Source: Bin5 sp965200615
Lineage (GTDB): Bacteria > Chloroflexota > Anaerolineae > Caldilineales > Caldilineaceae
NCBI GenBank assembly: GCA_965200615.1
Contig: OZ241377.1
Coordinates: 3,286,001 to 3,350,000 of the forward strand
Length of the DNA stretch: 64,000 bases
Reading direction: 5' to 3'
Part shown: piece after piece, positions 18,893 through 27,415 of the stretch
How positions within the stretch are numbered: the first letter of the stretch is position 1
How the letters are laid out: each line of letters starts with the position of its first letter
Notes under the pieces: generated by a model
Told to the model about the DNA's origin: nothing
The model's input: only the letters and a program-made list of their open reading frames with translations
Database searches by the model: none
Made by a program: the position numbers and the translations under genes

Positions 18893-20674
18893 ATGCGGAT
18901 GTCGAAACTGTTTTTCCAGACACTGCGCGAAGCCCCCGCGGACGCCGACGTCCGCAGCCATCAACTGATGGTGCGGGCAGGCCTGGTCCGGCAAGTGGGC
19001 GCCGGAATCTTCGAATATATGCCCCTTGGGCTGCGGGTCAAGAAGAAAATTGAAACGATCATGCGGGAGGAAATGGACGCCATCGACGGGCAGGAAATCG
19101 TCATGCCGGTCGTGCAACCGGCCTCGCTCTGGAAACGGACGGGTCGCTGGTACGAAATTGGCGACGACCTGGCGCGCCTTACCGATCGCGCCGGCCGGGA
19201 GCTGGTCCTTGCTATGACGCACGAAGAGGTAATCACCGAGCTAGCCGGCAGCGTGATCAGCAGCTACCGCCAGCTGCCGGTTATGCTCTACCAGATTCAA
19301 ACTAAGTTCCGAGATGAGCCCCGCCCGCGAGGCGGCCTGATTCGCGTGCGAGAGTTCACCATGAAGGACGGCTATTCCTTCCATCCCGATATCACCAGCC
19401 TGGATGAATACTATCCTCTGGTATATCAGGCCTATTTCAACATCTTCGGCCGCGCCGGGCTCGATGTAATCGCTGTCGAAAGCGATACCGGCATGATGGG
19501 CGGTACCATGGCCCACGAATTCATGGCCCTGACCGAAGTCGGTGAAGACACGCTGCTCCTTTGTGACGCATGCGGCTACAAGGCAAATCGTCAGGTCGCC
19601 ACCTTCGTGAAGACGGACGATGACGACCAGGCCGAAGAAGCGCCGCTTCCACTGGAAGAGGTCTCTACCCCAGGCGTGGATACCATCGCCGCGCTGGCCG
19701 AATTCCTCGAAATCCCCGAGAGCCGCACGGCCAAGGCTCTGTTCCTGGTTGCTACGATCGAGGAGGGCGAAGAGAAGGAGCAGTTTGTCTTCGTCGTCGT
19801 GCGCGGCGATATGGAGCTGAACGAAACGAAGCTGACGAACGCGCTGAAGGCTCGCCAGCTGCGTCCGGCCCAGCCCGAAGAGATCCGGGCGATCGGCGCC
19901 GAACCGGGCTACGGCTCTCCCGTCGGCATCCGCAGAGACGCCGTCCTTTTGGTCGTTGATGACCTGATCCCCGGCAGCCCAAACCTGGTGGCAGGCGCAA
20001 ACCGCGAAGGATGGCACCTCAGGAATGTCAACTGCGGCAGGGACTTTTACCCCGATCTGATCGTGGACTTGGTTGCCGCCGCCGATGGACATCCTTGTCC
20101 GAGCTGCCAGGCGCCCTTGCGATCTGTGCGCGGCGTGGAAGTGGGAAATATCTTCAAGCTGGGCACGAAGTACAGCGAGGCAATGGACGCTACTTTCCTC
20201 GACGAAGATGGCGGCAGCGCGCCGATGGTCATGGGCTGTTACGGTATCGGTTCCGGTCGCCTTATCGCCAGCGCGATCGAAACGAACTGTGACGAAAACG
20301 GCATCGTCTGGCCGATAACGATCGCTCCCCATCAGCTTTATCTGGTCAGCCTGGCGACTCGGCGAACGCCGGAAGTGACGGAAGCGGCCGAGCACGTTTA
20401 CAGTCAGCTACAGGAAGCCGGTGTTGAAGTACTGTATGACGACCGCGATGAAAGAGCCGGCGTGAAGTTCAACGACGCCGATCTGTTGGGAATCCCTATC
20501 CGACTGACAATCGGAGCAAGGGGAGTGAAGAATGGGGTCGCAGAGCTCAAACTGCGCAACAGCGATAAAGTCCGCGAACTGCCTCTCGACGATATTGTCA
20601 ATCGGATTCAATTGGTTGTGGACGCCGAAACGGCCGCAGTTCTGGCAAGAGTGATCACCGAGCCGTTGCCATAG
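18893..20674 (+). CDS. proS: Prolyl-tRNA synthetase (bacterial type with editing domain)
   Basis: Class II aminoacyl-tRNA synthetase that charges tRNA-Pro. 593 residues. Motif 1 region GIFEYMPLGLRVKKKIETIM, motif 2 FRDEPRPRGGLIRVREF and motif 3 GCYGIGSGRL are present. A YbaK-type insertion at about 240-390, between motifs 2 and 3, removes misacylated alanine, as is typical of bacterial ProRS. The C-terminal anticodon-binding domain ends the protein. The start at 18893 has AAGGAC upstream; a second Met lies two codons on (MRMSKLFFQTLREAP). Confidence 0.97.
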   Translation: MRMSKLFFQTLREAPADADVRSHQLMVRAGLVRQVGAGIFEYMPLGLRVKKKIETIMREEMDAIDGQEIVMPVVQPASLWKRTGRWYEIGDDLARLTDRAGRELVLAMTHEEVITELAGSVISSYRQLPVMLYQIQTKFRDEPRPRGGLIRVREFTMKDGYSFHPDITSLDEYYPLVYQAYFNIFGRAGLDVIAVESDTGMMGGTMAHEFMALTEVGEDTLLLCDACGYKANRQVATFVKTDDDDQAEEAPLPLEEVSTPGVDTIAALAEFLEIPESRTAKALFLVATIEEGEEKEQFVFVVVRGDMELNETKLTNALKARQLRPAQPEEIRAIGAEPGYGSPVGIRRDAVLLVVDDLIPGSPNLVAGANREGWHLRNVNCGRDFYPDLIVDLVAAADGHPCPSCQAPLRSVRGVEVGNIFKLGTKYSEAMDATFLDEDGGSAPMVMGCYGIGSGRLIASAIETNCDENGIVWPITIAPHQLYLVSLATRRTPEVTEAAEHVYSQLQEAGVEVLYDDRDERAGVKFNDADLLGIPIRLTIGARGVKNGVAELKLRNSDKVRELPLDDIVNRIQLVVDAETAAVLARVITEPLP

Positions 20675-20711
20675 AGTACGCATCTGCTGCGTCAACGGAA
20701 CCTCCGAAATC

Positions 20712-20740
20712 TTGACTTTGTTTACGTTCCGTGCTACTCT
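20712..20740 (+). promoter_or_regulatory. Promoter of the 23-codon small ORF unit
   Basis: TTGACT (20712-20717), 17-bp spacer, TACTCT (20735-20740). Transcription would start near 20747, about 58 nt before the small ORF. Confidence 0.6.
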
Positions 20741-20804
20741 TCGGCTCGTGTCTTGACACGAAATCGGTACGCAACGCAAACTCACACAGAAAGGAGCGAA
20801 CACC

Positions 20805-20876
20805 ATGCGAATTGAATTGTCTGTCAAATCCGGTGTTTACGCGTCCTTTGTGAGGAGTTCTGCGCCCGGCTGTTGA
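20805..20876 (+). CDS. Possible 23-residue peptide with own promoter and terminator
   Basis: ATG at 20805 is preceded by AAAGGAG at 8-bp spacing. The frame reads MRIELSVKSGVYASFVRSS then APGC and stops at TGA. A good promoter lies 65-95 bp upstream and a textbook intrinsic terminator about 25 bp downstream, giving a transcript near 190 nt that carries only this frame. No family is recognised. It could be a micropeptide, a leader peptide of an attenuator in front of the acetyltransferase gene, or a small RNA with an incidental frame. The Cys at the very end and the nearby terminator make the leader idea reasonable but unproven. Confidence 0.45.
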   Translation: MRIELSVKSGVYASFVRSSAPGC

Positions 20877-20898
20877 GTCAGCCCTGAACTGTTCTCCA

Positions 20899-20937
20899 AA
20901 CCGTGGACGCCGGTTTCGACCGCTCCACGGTTTTTTT
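20899..20937 (+). terminator. Strong intrinsic terminator (possible attenuator)
   Basis: AACCGTGGA pairs with TCCACGGTT (20899-20932), with an inner ACCGG-type stem around a TTTCGA loop, followed by a run of seven T. It lies between the 23-codon ORF and the acetyltransferase gene. Confidence 0.85.
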
Positions 20938-21020
20938 ATTGGCCAAAGAAGTCGAAGATCTTACATAAGAAAGGAGGCGCAAAATCAACAGTTTCGTCGA
21001 CTTCAATCCCCGGAAATCCG

Positions 21021-22079
21021 ATGAACTTTCAAAATGGAGCAAGAGCCTTGATTACAATTCGCCCTTTTGAGAAAAACGACCACGACTACCGGCAGGCGGT
21101 CGAAATAGTGAACACTGTCTGGCCGGAGTATCCCGATACGGTGGAAGAGTGGAAAGAGTCCGATGAGAAGCGCTCGAAGCTTGTCAAGAGGGGTAGATTC
21201 TTCGCCGAAATCGATGAAACGCCTGTCGGCTTTGCCAATTACAGCCAGTCTCTGTGGCTGAACCATCCTGGCAAGCTGTTCGTAGGCGTAGAAGTATTGC
21301 CGGAGTTTCGCAAGCGCGGCGTCGGAACCGCCCTGTGGGAGCGCCTCTGCCAGGATATCCAGCAGTTCGACCCATTGCGCCTTCTGGCCCACACCCGTGA
21401 AGACTACGAAGACGGTATTCGATTTGCCCAGAAACTCGGCTTCAACGAATGTATGCGGGACTGGGAGTCCCGTCTGGACCCGGCGAGCCTCGACCTTGAC
21501 GAATGGGGTCGATATCCCCGGCAGGTAGCCGAGCAGGGGATAGAGATCAAGACCGTCGCCGAGTTGGAGTCCGACCCGAACCGGGATCGAAAGCTATACG
21601 AGCTGGAGTGGCTTATCGACCGCGACGTCCCCAGCCCGGAACCCCCCTCAAAAGTGCCTTTTGAGGAGTTTCAGAAGGTGTGGGAGCGAACGAATCTGCT
21701 GCCGGATGCCTGGTACGTCGCAATCGACAATGGCGAATACGTGGGAATGACCAATTTGTGGACGAGCCAGGCCAATTCCAAACTGCTCTACGTTGGACTT
21801 ACCGGTGTGACGAGATCCCACCGAAAGCGCGGCATTGCGATGGCATTGAAAATCCGTTCCGTGGAATTCGCGCTGCAAAAGGGTTTCAACGAAATCCGAA
21901 CCTGGAATGAGACCAACAACCAGGCAATGCTGGGAATCAACAACCGGCTCGGCTTTGTGCGGCAGCCCGCTCACATCGAGTTTATGAAAGCGATGCGGGA
22001 GGAGCGTCCCGGAGACGCCAATCTGAAGATTCAAGACGCCGCGCAGGAAGAGGAGAAATCGGAAGTCGGTTCCGATTGA
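21021..22079 (+). CDS. Double-GNAT-domain N-acetyltransferase
   Basis: 352 residues with two acetyl-CoA-binding GNAT domains in tandem. The first spans about 10-155 with motif A at EFRKRGVGTALWERL. The second spans about 170-335 with SHRKRGIAMALKIR and the typical WNETNNQAMLGINNRLGF end. Tandem GNATs of this type include aminoglycoside- and mycothiol-type acetyltransferases, but the substrate here cannot be told. The ATG at 21021 has a weak ribosome-binding site. The TTG at 21048 has GGAG 8 bp before it and would start right at the domain (ITIRPFEKND), so it may be the true start. It follows a promoter-smORF-terminator unit. Confidence 0.88.
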   Translation: MNFQNGARALITIRPFEKNDHDYRQAVEIVNTVWPEYPDTVEEWKESDEKRSKLVKRGRFFAEIDETPVGFANYSQSLWLNHPGKLFVGVEVLPEFRKRGVGTALWERLCQDIQQFDPLRLLAHTREDYEDGIRFAQKLGFNECMRDWESRLDPASLDLDEWGRYPRQVAEQGIEIKTVAELESDPNRDRKLYELEWLIDRDVPSPEPPSKVPFEEFQKVWERTNLLPDAWYVAIDNGEYVGMTNLWTSQANSKLLYVGLTGVTRSHRKRGIAMALKIRSVEFALQKGFNEIRTWNETNNQAMLGINNRLGFVRQPAHIEFMKAMREERPGDANLKIQDAAQEEEKSEVGSD

Positions 22080-22150
22080 GAACCGATTCATGCCCGGTTA
22101 GCCCACTGCCCTGAAAACAGGACATCAGAAAAGTGCCGTTCCACAACGGC

Positions 22151-22173
22151 GGGGGCCCCATTATCAGGCCCCC
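22151..22173. terminator. Hairpin between convergent genes
   Basis: GGGGGCC and GGCCCCC pair around a 9-nt loop between the acetyltransferase (+) and the phosphorylase (-) genes. T-runs are weak on both sides. A 15-bp direct repeat (TGTATCCTCGTCGGA, 22185-22199 and 22200-22214) follows immediately and touches the stop codon of the phosphorylase gene. Confidence 0.4.
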
Positions 22174-22214
22174 ACCATTTCTATTGTATCCTCGTCGGAT
22201 GTATCCTCGTCGGA

Positions 22215-23078
22215 CTACAACCGTCCCAAAACTGCCTTCAACAATGCCGTCAACTGCGGCACAACGACTTTGCCCGTTTCCATTACCTCTTCTGCGCTGG
22301 TCTCCTTGTCCGAATCCAGCTGATCGACCGCCACATTGGTGATCGTGCTGATGCCCAGGACCTCAATTCCGGCGTGAACCGCCACTAGCGCCTCCGGTAC
22401 AGTGCTCATACCCACTGCGTCGGCTCCCACCAGGCGCAGATAACGAACCTCCGCCGGCGTCTCAAAGTTTGGACCTGCGAGGAAGGCATAAACGCCCTGG
22501 CGCAGCGCGATCCCCAATTCCTGCGCCGATGCCAGTGCCATCCTGCGCAGAGACCTCGGATACGCGTGCGTCATCGACGGAAAACGCGTACCGAACGCCG
22601 GCGCGTTCGGACCGATCAGCGGATTCTGCCCCGCCATACCTGCAAAGTTCAGGTGGTCCACGATCAGCATGAGATCGCCCGCGTGAAAGCCGGGATTTAC
22701 CCCACCGGCCGCGTTGGTCAGAATCAGCTTACCCACGCCAAGTCGCTTCATCACCCTGATGGGAAAAGTAATCTCCTCGGCCGTATAACCCTCATAAAAG
22801 TGGATGCGCCCCTGCATCGCCACTACCGTCTGACCGGAAAGTTGACCCACTATGAGTCGCCCTTCGTGCCCGGGAGCCGTGCTGGTGGGGAAGTAAGGGA
22901 TCTCCTCGTAGGGGACTGCTTCCGCCCCCTCTATCGCCTGTGCCAAAGAGTTCAACCCGCTGCCGAGCGCCAGCCCGACCGGCCGCCCTTCGACCAACTG
23001 TAGTCCCCGTCGATTGGCCCTTTCCCTTACGAACTCCGCCGCGCGGTCATATTCTTCCAGACCAAGCTTCTCAGTCAT
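22215..23078 (-). CDS. punA: Purine nucleoside phosphorylase (trimeric type)
   Basis: Cleaves inosine and guanosine with phosphate to the base and ribose-1-phosphate in purine salvage. 287 residues from the ATG at 23078, which follows AGAGGTAA. The phosphate loop GLALGSGLNSLA, the sequence VGKLILTNAAGGVNPGF, the purine-site FETPAEVRYLR and VGMSTVPEALVAVHAGIEVLGISTITN mark the PNP/MTAP trimeric family. The asparagine of SISTITNVA fits 6-oxopurine specificity better than MTAP. It lies 60 bp downstream of an FAD-dependent oxidoreductase gene on the same strand. Confidence 0.93.
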   Translation of the reverse strand: MTEKLGLEEYDRAAEFVRERANRRGLQLVEGRPVGLALGSGLNSLAQAIEGAEAVPYEEIPYFPTSTAPGHEGRLIVGQLSGQTVVAMQGRIHFYEGYTAEEITFPIRVMKRLGVGKLILTNAAGGVNPGFHAGDLMLIVDHLNFAGMAGQNPLIGPNAPAFGTRFPSMTHAYPRSLRRMALASAQELGIALRQGVYAFLAGPNFETPAEVRYLRLVGADAVGMSTVPEALVAVHAGIEVLGISTITNVAVDQLDSDKETSAEEVMETGKVVVPQLTALLKAVLGRL

Positions 23079-23138
23079 CGGGTTACCTCTGTGCCATCCA
23101 GTCCCTGCTCGTGCGCTGAAGGCGCCCACTTGCACTGC

Positions 23139-24338
23139 CTAGCCGCCGCTTTCAGCGTGGCCATGGTACCTAGAGGCCTCCTGCCCCGTCGTATCCGGAG
23201 AGAGGTCGCGCCACCTGAATAACCCGGCCCATTCATTCGGCTTGTCCTCGACCACATCCGCGATCAGGTCACCGAGCACCGGCCCGAACTTGAACCCGTG
23301 GCCGCTCCCGCCTGTGGCTACACTCAGCCCCTCTTTTTCCGGATGGCGATCGATCCAGAAATGCTCGTCCAGCGTGTCATTGTACAAACAACGCCGGGTA
23401 TAAGTGATTTCAGCATCCAGGAGCGCCGGGAAGGTGTCCTCCAGAAAGATGCGCAGTTCAGCGTAATCTTCCTCGTATACTGTACGCTCGTCGTGCTCCG
23501 GGTGAAGCGTCACGCCAACCCCGTGCCGGGAAACCTTGACGATGCCTTCACGCAACATCGGGAACCCGTACCAGCCCGTGCGCGCAGTGTCGCCAAAGTA
23601 GACGACAAAGTCAGGCGCAAAAAACGGCCCCGGATCCTTCGGTTTCAGGTGGAAAATCGGGTGGCCGGTCGCCGTCATCACCGACTGCAGTTCAGGTAGC
23701 AGCCAGGGCGTCCACGAACCGGCTGCGATCACGGTATGATCGGAGGTGAATTTTGCACCCTCACGCGTACGCATCCCTTTCACACGGTCACCATCCAGCA
23801 AGAGATGATCCGCAGTCTGACCGGGCCGGACTTCGACCCCGACTGCCGCGGCCCGTTCTGCCAACTTGCCTACTACCCGCCCGCTTTCGGCGTAGCCCCC
23901 GCGCGCATTATAGAAGCCGTCTGTGTAGATCCCTGTTGACCAGGCAGGAAACCGCCGCGATATCTCTCCATCGGGCAGACGTTCCGGCCTCTGTCCCTCA
24001 TCCAACAACATCTGAAAACTGCTGTTGACGAACTCGTTTTCCGACATCGGCCCCTTCGAGGCCGCCAAGACGCCGGTCTCATGGTACAACGTCTCTCCGA
24101 AGAGCTCGTTCCAATGATGGAAACCCTCAATCGAACCGATCGCCATGCGCGTGTACTGGCGGTTGCTGCCGTACTCCATCCGCACGACCTTGCTCACATC
24201 AGTAGAAGCAGCCAGGGGATAGGGAAGGGGGCCGGGGTCGATCAAAGTGACGCTGTAACCTCGGCTGCGCAGAGACAAAGCAGTCGTCACTCCGAATATG
24301 CCGGCTCCGACGACAAGAAAGTCAGAAGATGAGGACAT
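23139..24338 (-). CDS. FAD-dependent oxidoreductase (DAO / sarcosine oxidase-like)
   Basis: 399 residues from the ATG at 24338, which has AGGAG upstream. N-terminal FAD-binding GxGxxG in FLVVGAGIFGVTTALSLRSRG, then a DAO fold. The C-terminal FAD loop is TGGSGHGFKFGPVLG, which strongly resembles the monomeric sarcosine oxidase/N-methyl-tryptophan oxidase group (GGFSGHGFKF). A cysteine that could hold covalent flavin is not evident in the usual place. Likely oxidises an N-methylated or secondary amine, releasing hydrogen peroxide. It lies between an HpcH/HpaI aldolase and the phosphorylase on the same strand. Confidence 0.87.
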   Translation of the reverse strand: MSSSSDFLVVGAGIFGVTTALSLRSRGYSVTLIDPGPLPYPLAASTDVSKVVRMEYGSNRQYTRMAIGSIEGFHHWNELFGETLYHETGVLAASKGPMSENEFVNSSFQMLLDEGQRPERLPDGEISRRFPAWSTGIYTDGFYNARGGYAESGRVVGKLAERAAAVGVEVRPGQTADHLLLDGDRVKGMRTREGAKFTSDHTVIAAGSWTPWLLPELQSVMTATGHPIFHLKPKDPGPFFAPDFVVYFGDTARTGWYGFPMLREGIVKVSRHGVGVTLHPEHDERTVYEEDYAELRIFLEDTFPALLDAEITYTRRCLYNDTLDEHFWIDRHPEKEGLSVATGGSGHGFKFGPVLGDLIADVVEDKPNEWAGLFRWRDLSPDTTGQEASRYHGHAESGG

Positions 24339-24455
24339 CAAATTTCTCCTATCTGGTTTCCAGTCCTTGGGACGCGCTTGCACAGAAGGCCCTCTTGCGG
24401 CGCCCCATCCATTAGATCTCCCAGCTCTCGGGCTGTTCAGTCAAAAAAGGATTCG

Positions 24456-25220
24456 CTAGTTTCCGAAGTCAGCAAGGCGGGCGACGGCACTCGTCGCGCC
24501 GGCTTCCAACAGGCCTCCGTCGCTGGTCGCGGTGATAAACCGAAAGCCCTGGCCGGCCCTACTCAGTGCGTCTTCCACGCTGCGCCCCGCAATCCCCGGA
24601 ATCTTGCCCGTGTTCCTGCAGGCTGTCAGGATCGTTTCAAGCGCCCGTGCATGCTCCTCGCGGTCGTCCATCTCAGACGGGTGAAAGCCCAAAGAAAGAG
24701 ACAGGTCGCTCGGCCCCGTCCAGCACCCGTCAATGCCTGGCGTACTGAGAATCGCCTCCGCGTTCCCTACTGCCTCGACACTCTCCAGCTGCACCGCGAC
24801 AAATAGCTGCTCGTTTATACAGTCCGCATAATCGGCCCCGTACAACTTGGCCCGGCCCCAGCCCCATGATCGCTGCCCCAGCGGAGGTAGTCTGCTGGCA
24901 TCGGCCGCAAAACGAGCCTGCTCAGGCGTGTCGACCATCGGCACAATCAAACCCATCACGCCCTCGTCCAGCAGCCTCCCGATAAACGTGTAGTCATTGC
25001 GGGCCACTCGGGCCATGGGAACTGCCGAACTCCCGTTGATGGCCACAAGCGCGGCAATGGCGCTATCTTCCCCCCAGGATCCGTGCTGCCTGTCAATCAT
25101 CACAAAGTCGATACCGCTTCGGCTCATCAGTTCTGCATTAAGGGCCGACCCCATCCCCAGCGTGAATCCGAAGGCGGGCTGGCCGGACTGCATTTTCGCT
25201 TTGGCTGTGTTTGGATTCAC
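24456..25220 (-). CDS. HpcH/HpaI-family aldolase
   Basis: 254 residues, class II metal-dependent pyruvate aldolase family (HpaI, GarL). The features are DFVMIDRQHGSWGED, GLIVPMVDTPEQA and the metal/pyruvate site residues in VAVQLESVEAVGNAEAIL plus GIDGCWTGPSDLS. It would cleave a 2-keto-3-deoxy sugar acid or 4-hydroxy-2-oxo acid to pyruvate and an aldehyde. The substrate is not fixed by the sequence. In the family the motif near the first metal is usually D-x-E-H; here it reads D-R-Q-H, a small deviation. It is upstream of the FAD oxidoreductase and preceded by a short inverted repeat. Confidence 0.88.
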   Translation of the reverse strand: MNPNTAKAKMQSGQPAFGFTLGMGSALNAELMSRSGIDFVMIDRQHGSWGEDSAIAALVAINGSSAVPMARVARNDYTFIGRLLDEGVMGLIVPMVDTPEQARFAADASRLPPLGQRSWGWGRAKLYGADYADCINEQLFVAVQLESVEAVGNAEAILSTPGIDGCWTGPSDLSLSLGFHPSEMDDREEHARALETILTACRNTGKIPGIAGRSVEDALSRAGQGFRFITATSDGGLLEAGATSAVARLADFGN

Positions 25221-25512
25221 AATATCCCCCTCGTCTGAAAAACTGGAGAGACGCTCAACGACGCGTCCGTCTGAAGCAAAACAGAATGAGTGCCTGAATC
25301 GAATTCAGGAATTGAAGTAACTGCAAGAAATCTCTGGGAAGACGTGTCACTTCGATAGTAGCTGTAGAAGCTTGCTCTGTCAAAAGAAAATTCTCCAGGA
25401 CCTTTGCCCCCGAAATCAGTCGATCGGGCCGGTGCCCGGTCACGGCTCTGAATGCAATGCCGTAAGTTGCGGAATACCCAAGACCACTCCCTTTCAATCC
25501 GGAGTAAACCAA
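25221..25512. promoter_or_regulatory. Divergent spacer with an inverted repeat at 25293-25309
   Basis: CCTGAAT-CGA-ATTCAGG is a perfect 7-bp inverted repeat about 75 bp upstream of the aldolase start, a possible operator or upstream activator site. No convincing gene was found elsewhere in this part; open frames lack ribosome-binding sites and family resemblance. Confidence 0.3.
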
Positions 25513-25535
25513 ATTGTAAGAGGATATGTTACAAT
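25513..25535 (+). promoter_or_regulatory. Operator-like inverted repeat upstream of the MFS gene
   Basis: ATTGTAA-N9-TTACAAT is a perfect 7-bp inverted repeat 85 bp before the transporter start. The right arm TTACAAT contains a plausible -10 box (TACAAT), so a bound regulator would overlap the promoter. Confidence 0.35.
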
Positions 25536-25619
25536 GGCTCGAATCGGCGAACACCTCACCGTCGAAAAACGTGGCCATTACTGTCAGTGGCCGCCTGCCA
25601 TTGCAGTCTGGCTGTCAAA

Positions 25620-26969
25620 ATGTCCCAAACTGAACTGAAACCTCAGCCCGATACATCTTCAGTCGATCGCCCGTCCCGCCTGTCGCCCTCCACTGCCCTG
25701 GTGCTTGTTGTTTCCGGGGCCGTCGGCTTTGCAATCATGGGCGATTCGCTGCTGTACGCAATTCTCCCCCTGGCGGCGGGAGAGCTGGCGCTATCTCCCC
25801 AACAGGTCGGCATTCTCTTGAGCGCCAACCGCCTCATCCGACTTTTCTCAAATACCTGGCTCGGAGCGATCTTCGCTCGTTTCGGTCCGTACCGGGCGTT
25901 CGTGATATCAGCCATACTTGGAGTCCTGACGACCGTTCTGTATGGTTTCAAGTTCGGGTTCATCGTCTTTTTATTGGCGAGGATAGGGTGGGGCGTCAGC
26001 TGGTCAGGTCTCCGACAGGGCACCTACCAATCTATCTGGACCGGCGATCGGGCGGATGCGGGCCGGCTGATGGGCCTGAAGTGGGGTGTTGTTCGCGGCG
26101 GCAGCGCGATCAGCGCCTTAATTGGAGGCTTTCTCTTCGATCATTTCGGCTTTCAGACCACGGTCTGGACGATTGCAGGGTTGTCAGCGCTTTCCATCCC
26201 AATCGCATTCGGCCTTTCCTGGCCCGCAAGCGCGTCGCCGCAACATAAGGAGAACCAGTCGAATGCAGCTGCCGATTCCCCTGAGGCCAGCCAGAAGCAG
26301 ACCGGGAATGTCCGCCGCAGCGAACACGAGATTCTCGCAGGCTGGATTGAGGCCCTGTCGGAGCCCCTTCAGCGGTCTGTCCTCCTGGTAGGATTCTTTA
26401 AGCTACTGCTCAACTCCATTCTGGTTGCCACCGCTTCCGTGTTTCTGGCCGACCGCTTCGCAAGCTACTCGGGGGGGTTCCTGCTGGGCCTGCAGGTAGG
26501 CGCGCTGGCCGGAATCGTGCTCGGAACCCGCTGGTTTTCCGACCTCTTTCTCGGCACCGCGATGGGCGCGCTGGCGGACCTGGTTGGGCGAATTCGCTTG
26601 ACCCTCGTCCTGGTCTTCCTGCTCTGTCTTGGTCTGACTCTGATGCTGACTGTTCAGAACAACCTGTCTTTCGTCGCCTTGCTTGCCGTCCTGATAGTCA
26701 GCACCGGTGTGAACGTAGTTCTGGACGCATACGCAAATCAAGCCGCTCTGGTCACTCACCATCCCCAGATGTTCGTTGCTACCTATGCAACCGCTTCCGA
26801 CCTGGGGTCCGCGGTGGGGCCGCTGTTTGCGTTCTGGCTGGTAGCATCAGTAGGATTTGCGACAGTTTATGGGATCGCCGCGCTGCTGGTCGTGCTGGCT
26901 CTATTGTATCTTGTCATGCTCGACGCCCGTTACACCAAGCCGCAAACACCAGTGTCCGGAGGTCTGTGA
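25620..26969 (+). CDS. Major facilitator superfamily transporter
   Basis: 449 residues with about 12 hydrophobic helices in two halves split by a charged cytoplasmic loop of about 50 residues (around 205-260). The loop between helices 2 and 3 (LGAIFARFGPYRAFVISAILG) has the MFS motif A character, G-x-x-x-x-R-x-G-x-R. Helix 1 follows a short charged N-terminus. Substrate unknown; the arrangement fits a drug or metabolite exporter. The ATG at 25620 has no evident ribosome-binding site, but upstream in-frame sequence is not protein-like. Followed 42 bp later by the DUF6504 gene on the same strand, probably one unit. Confidence 0.88.
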   Translation: MSQTELKPQPDTSSVDRPSRLSPSTALVLVVSGAVGFAIMGDSLLYAILPLAAGELALSPQQVGILLSANRLIRLFSNTWLGAIFARFGPYRAFVISAILGVLTTVLYGFKFGFIVFLLARIGWGVSWSGLRQGTYQSIWTGDRADAGRLMGLKWGVVRGGSAISALIGGFLFDHFGFQTTVWTIAGLSALSIPIAFGLSWPASASPQHKENQSNAAADSPEASQKQTGNVRRSEHEILAGWIEALSEPLQRSVLLVGFFKLLLNSILVATASVFLADRFASYSGGFLLGLQVGALAGIVLGTRWFSDLFLGTAMGALADLVGRIRLTLVLVFLLCLGLTLMLTVQNNLSFVALLAVLIVSTGVNVVLDAYANQAALVTHHPQMFVATYATASDLGSAVGPLFAFWLVASVGFATVYGIAALLVVLALLYLVMLDARYTKPQTPVSGGL

Positions 26970-27011
26970 GTAACCTGCCCGCAGTTTGCGCCGCTGTACA
27001 GAGGTGAATAA

Positions 27012-27407
27012 ATGCAATTCATCGGCCGCGAGATTTCAGTGAATCTGCCCCTCGGCTTCTCACTGGAGAAAAAGCCGTCTGTTCCGGACACATTCAACTG
27101 GCAAGGAAAAACTCATTCGGTTGTCGAGATGCTTGCGAATTGGCATCGCTACGGAAAACCGGAGATTCGAACACAGGGTGGGCGGCCCCCGTACTTCGTC
27201 CGCAGCGGCCGTACACAGGGATCCTGGGGACAGGGCAGGGTCTACTACCGCGTGCGCACGGAAGAAGGCCGCCTGTTTGACCTCTATTACGACCGCGCAC
27301 CCAAAGGTCAGCGTCGCGCCGGGGCCTGGTTCCTGTGGCGGGAACTGACCACCGAGGAAGAACTCGTTGGCCTGGATGAGGACCTCTGGCGCCGGAAGGT
27401 CTGGTGA
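27012..27407 (+). CDS. DUF6504 domain protein
   Basis: 131 residues that match the DUF6504 pattern: FIGREISV at the start, FNWQGKTHSVVEML then NWHRYGKP, GSWGQGRVYYRVRTEEGRLFDLYYDRAPK, ending GAWFLWREL. In other bacteria this domain occurs alone or next to and fused with Y-family DNA polymerases; its role is unknown. AGAGGTG before the ATG supports the start. It follows the MFS gene closely, and no polymerase gene is nearby. Confidence 0.82.
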   Translation: MQFIGREISVNLPLGFSLEKKPSVPDTFNWQGKTHSVVEMLANWHRYGKPEIRTQGGRPPYFVRSGRTQGSWGQGRVYYRVRTEEGRLFDLYYDRAPKGQRRAGAWFLWRELTTEEELVGLDEDLWRRKVW

Positions 27408-27415
27408 AGTTTCCT

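Noticed and set aside
20877..21020. Read-through of TGA from the 23-codon ORF into the acetyltransferase frame (possible selenoprotein)
   Set aside because: The frame is open, but a strong intrinsic terminator lies in between and the acetyltransferase has its own start signals; no selenocysteine machinery is seen.
24456..25220. HpcH/HpaI aldolase as the missing IolJ
   Set aside because: IolJ is a class II fructose-bisphosphate aldolase-type enzyme; this gene belongs to another family and another transcription unit.
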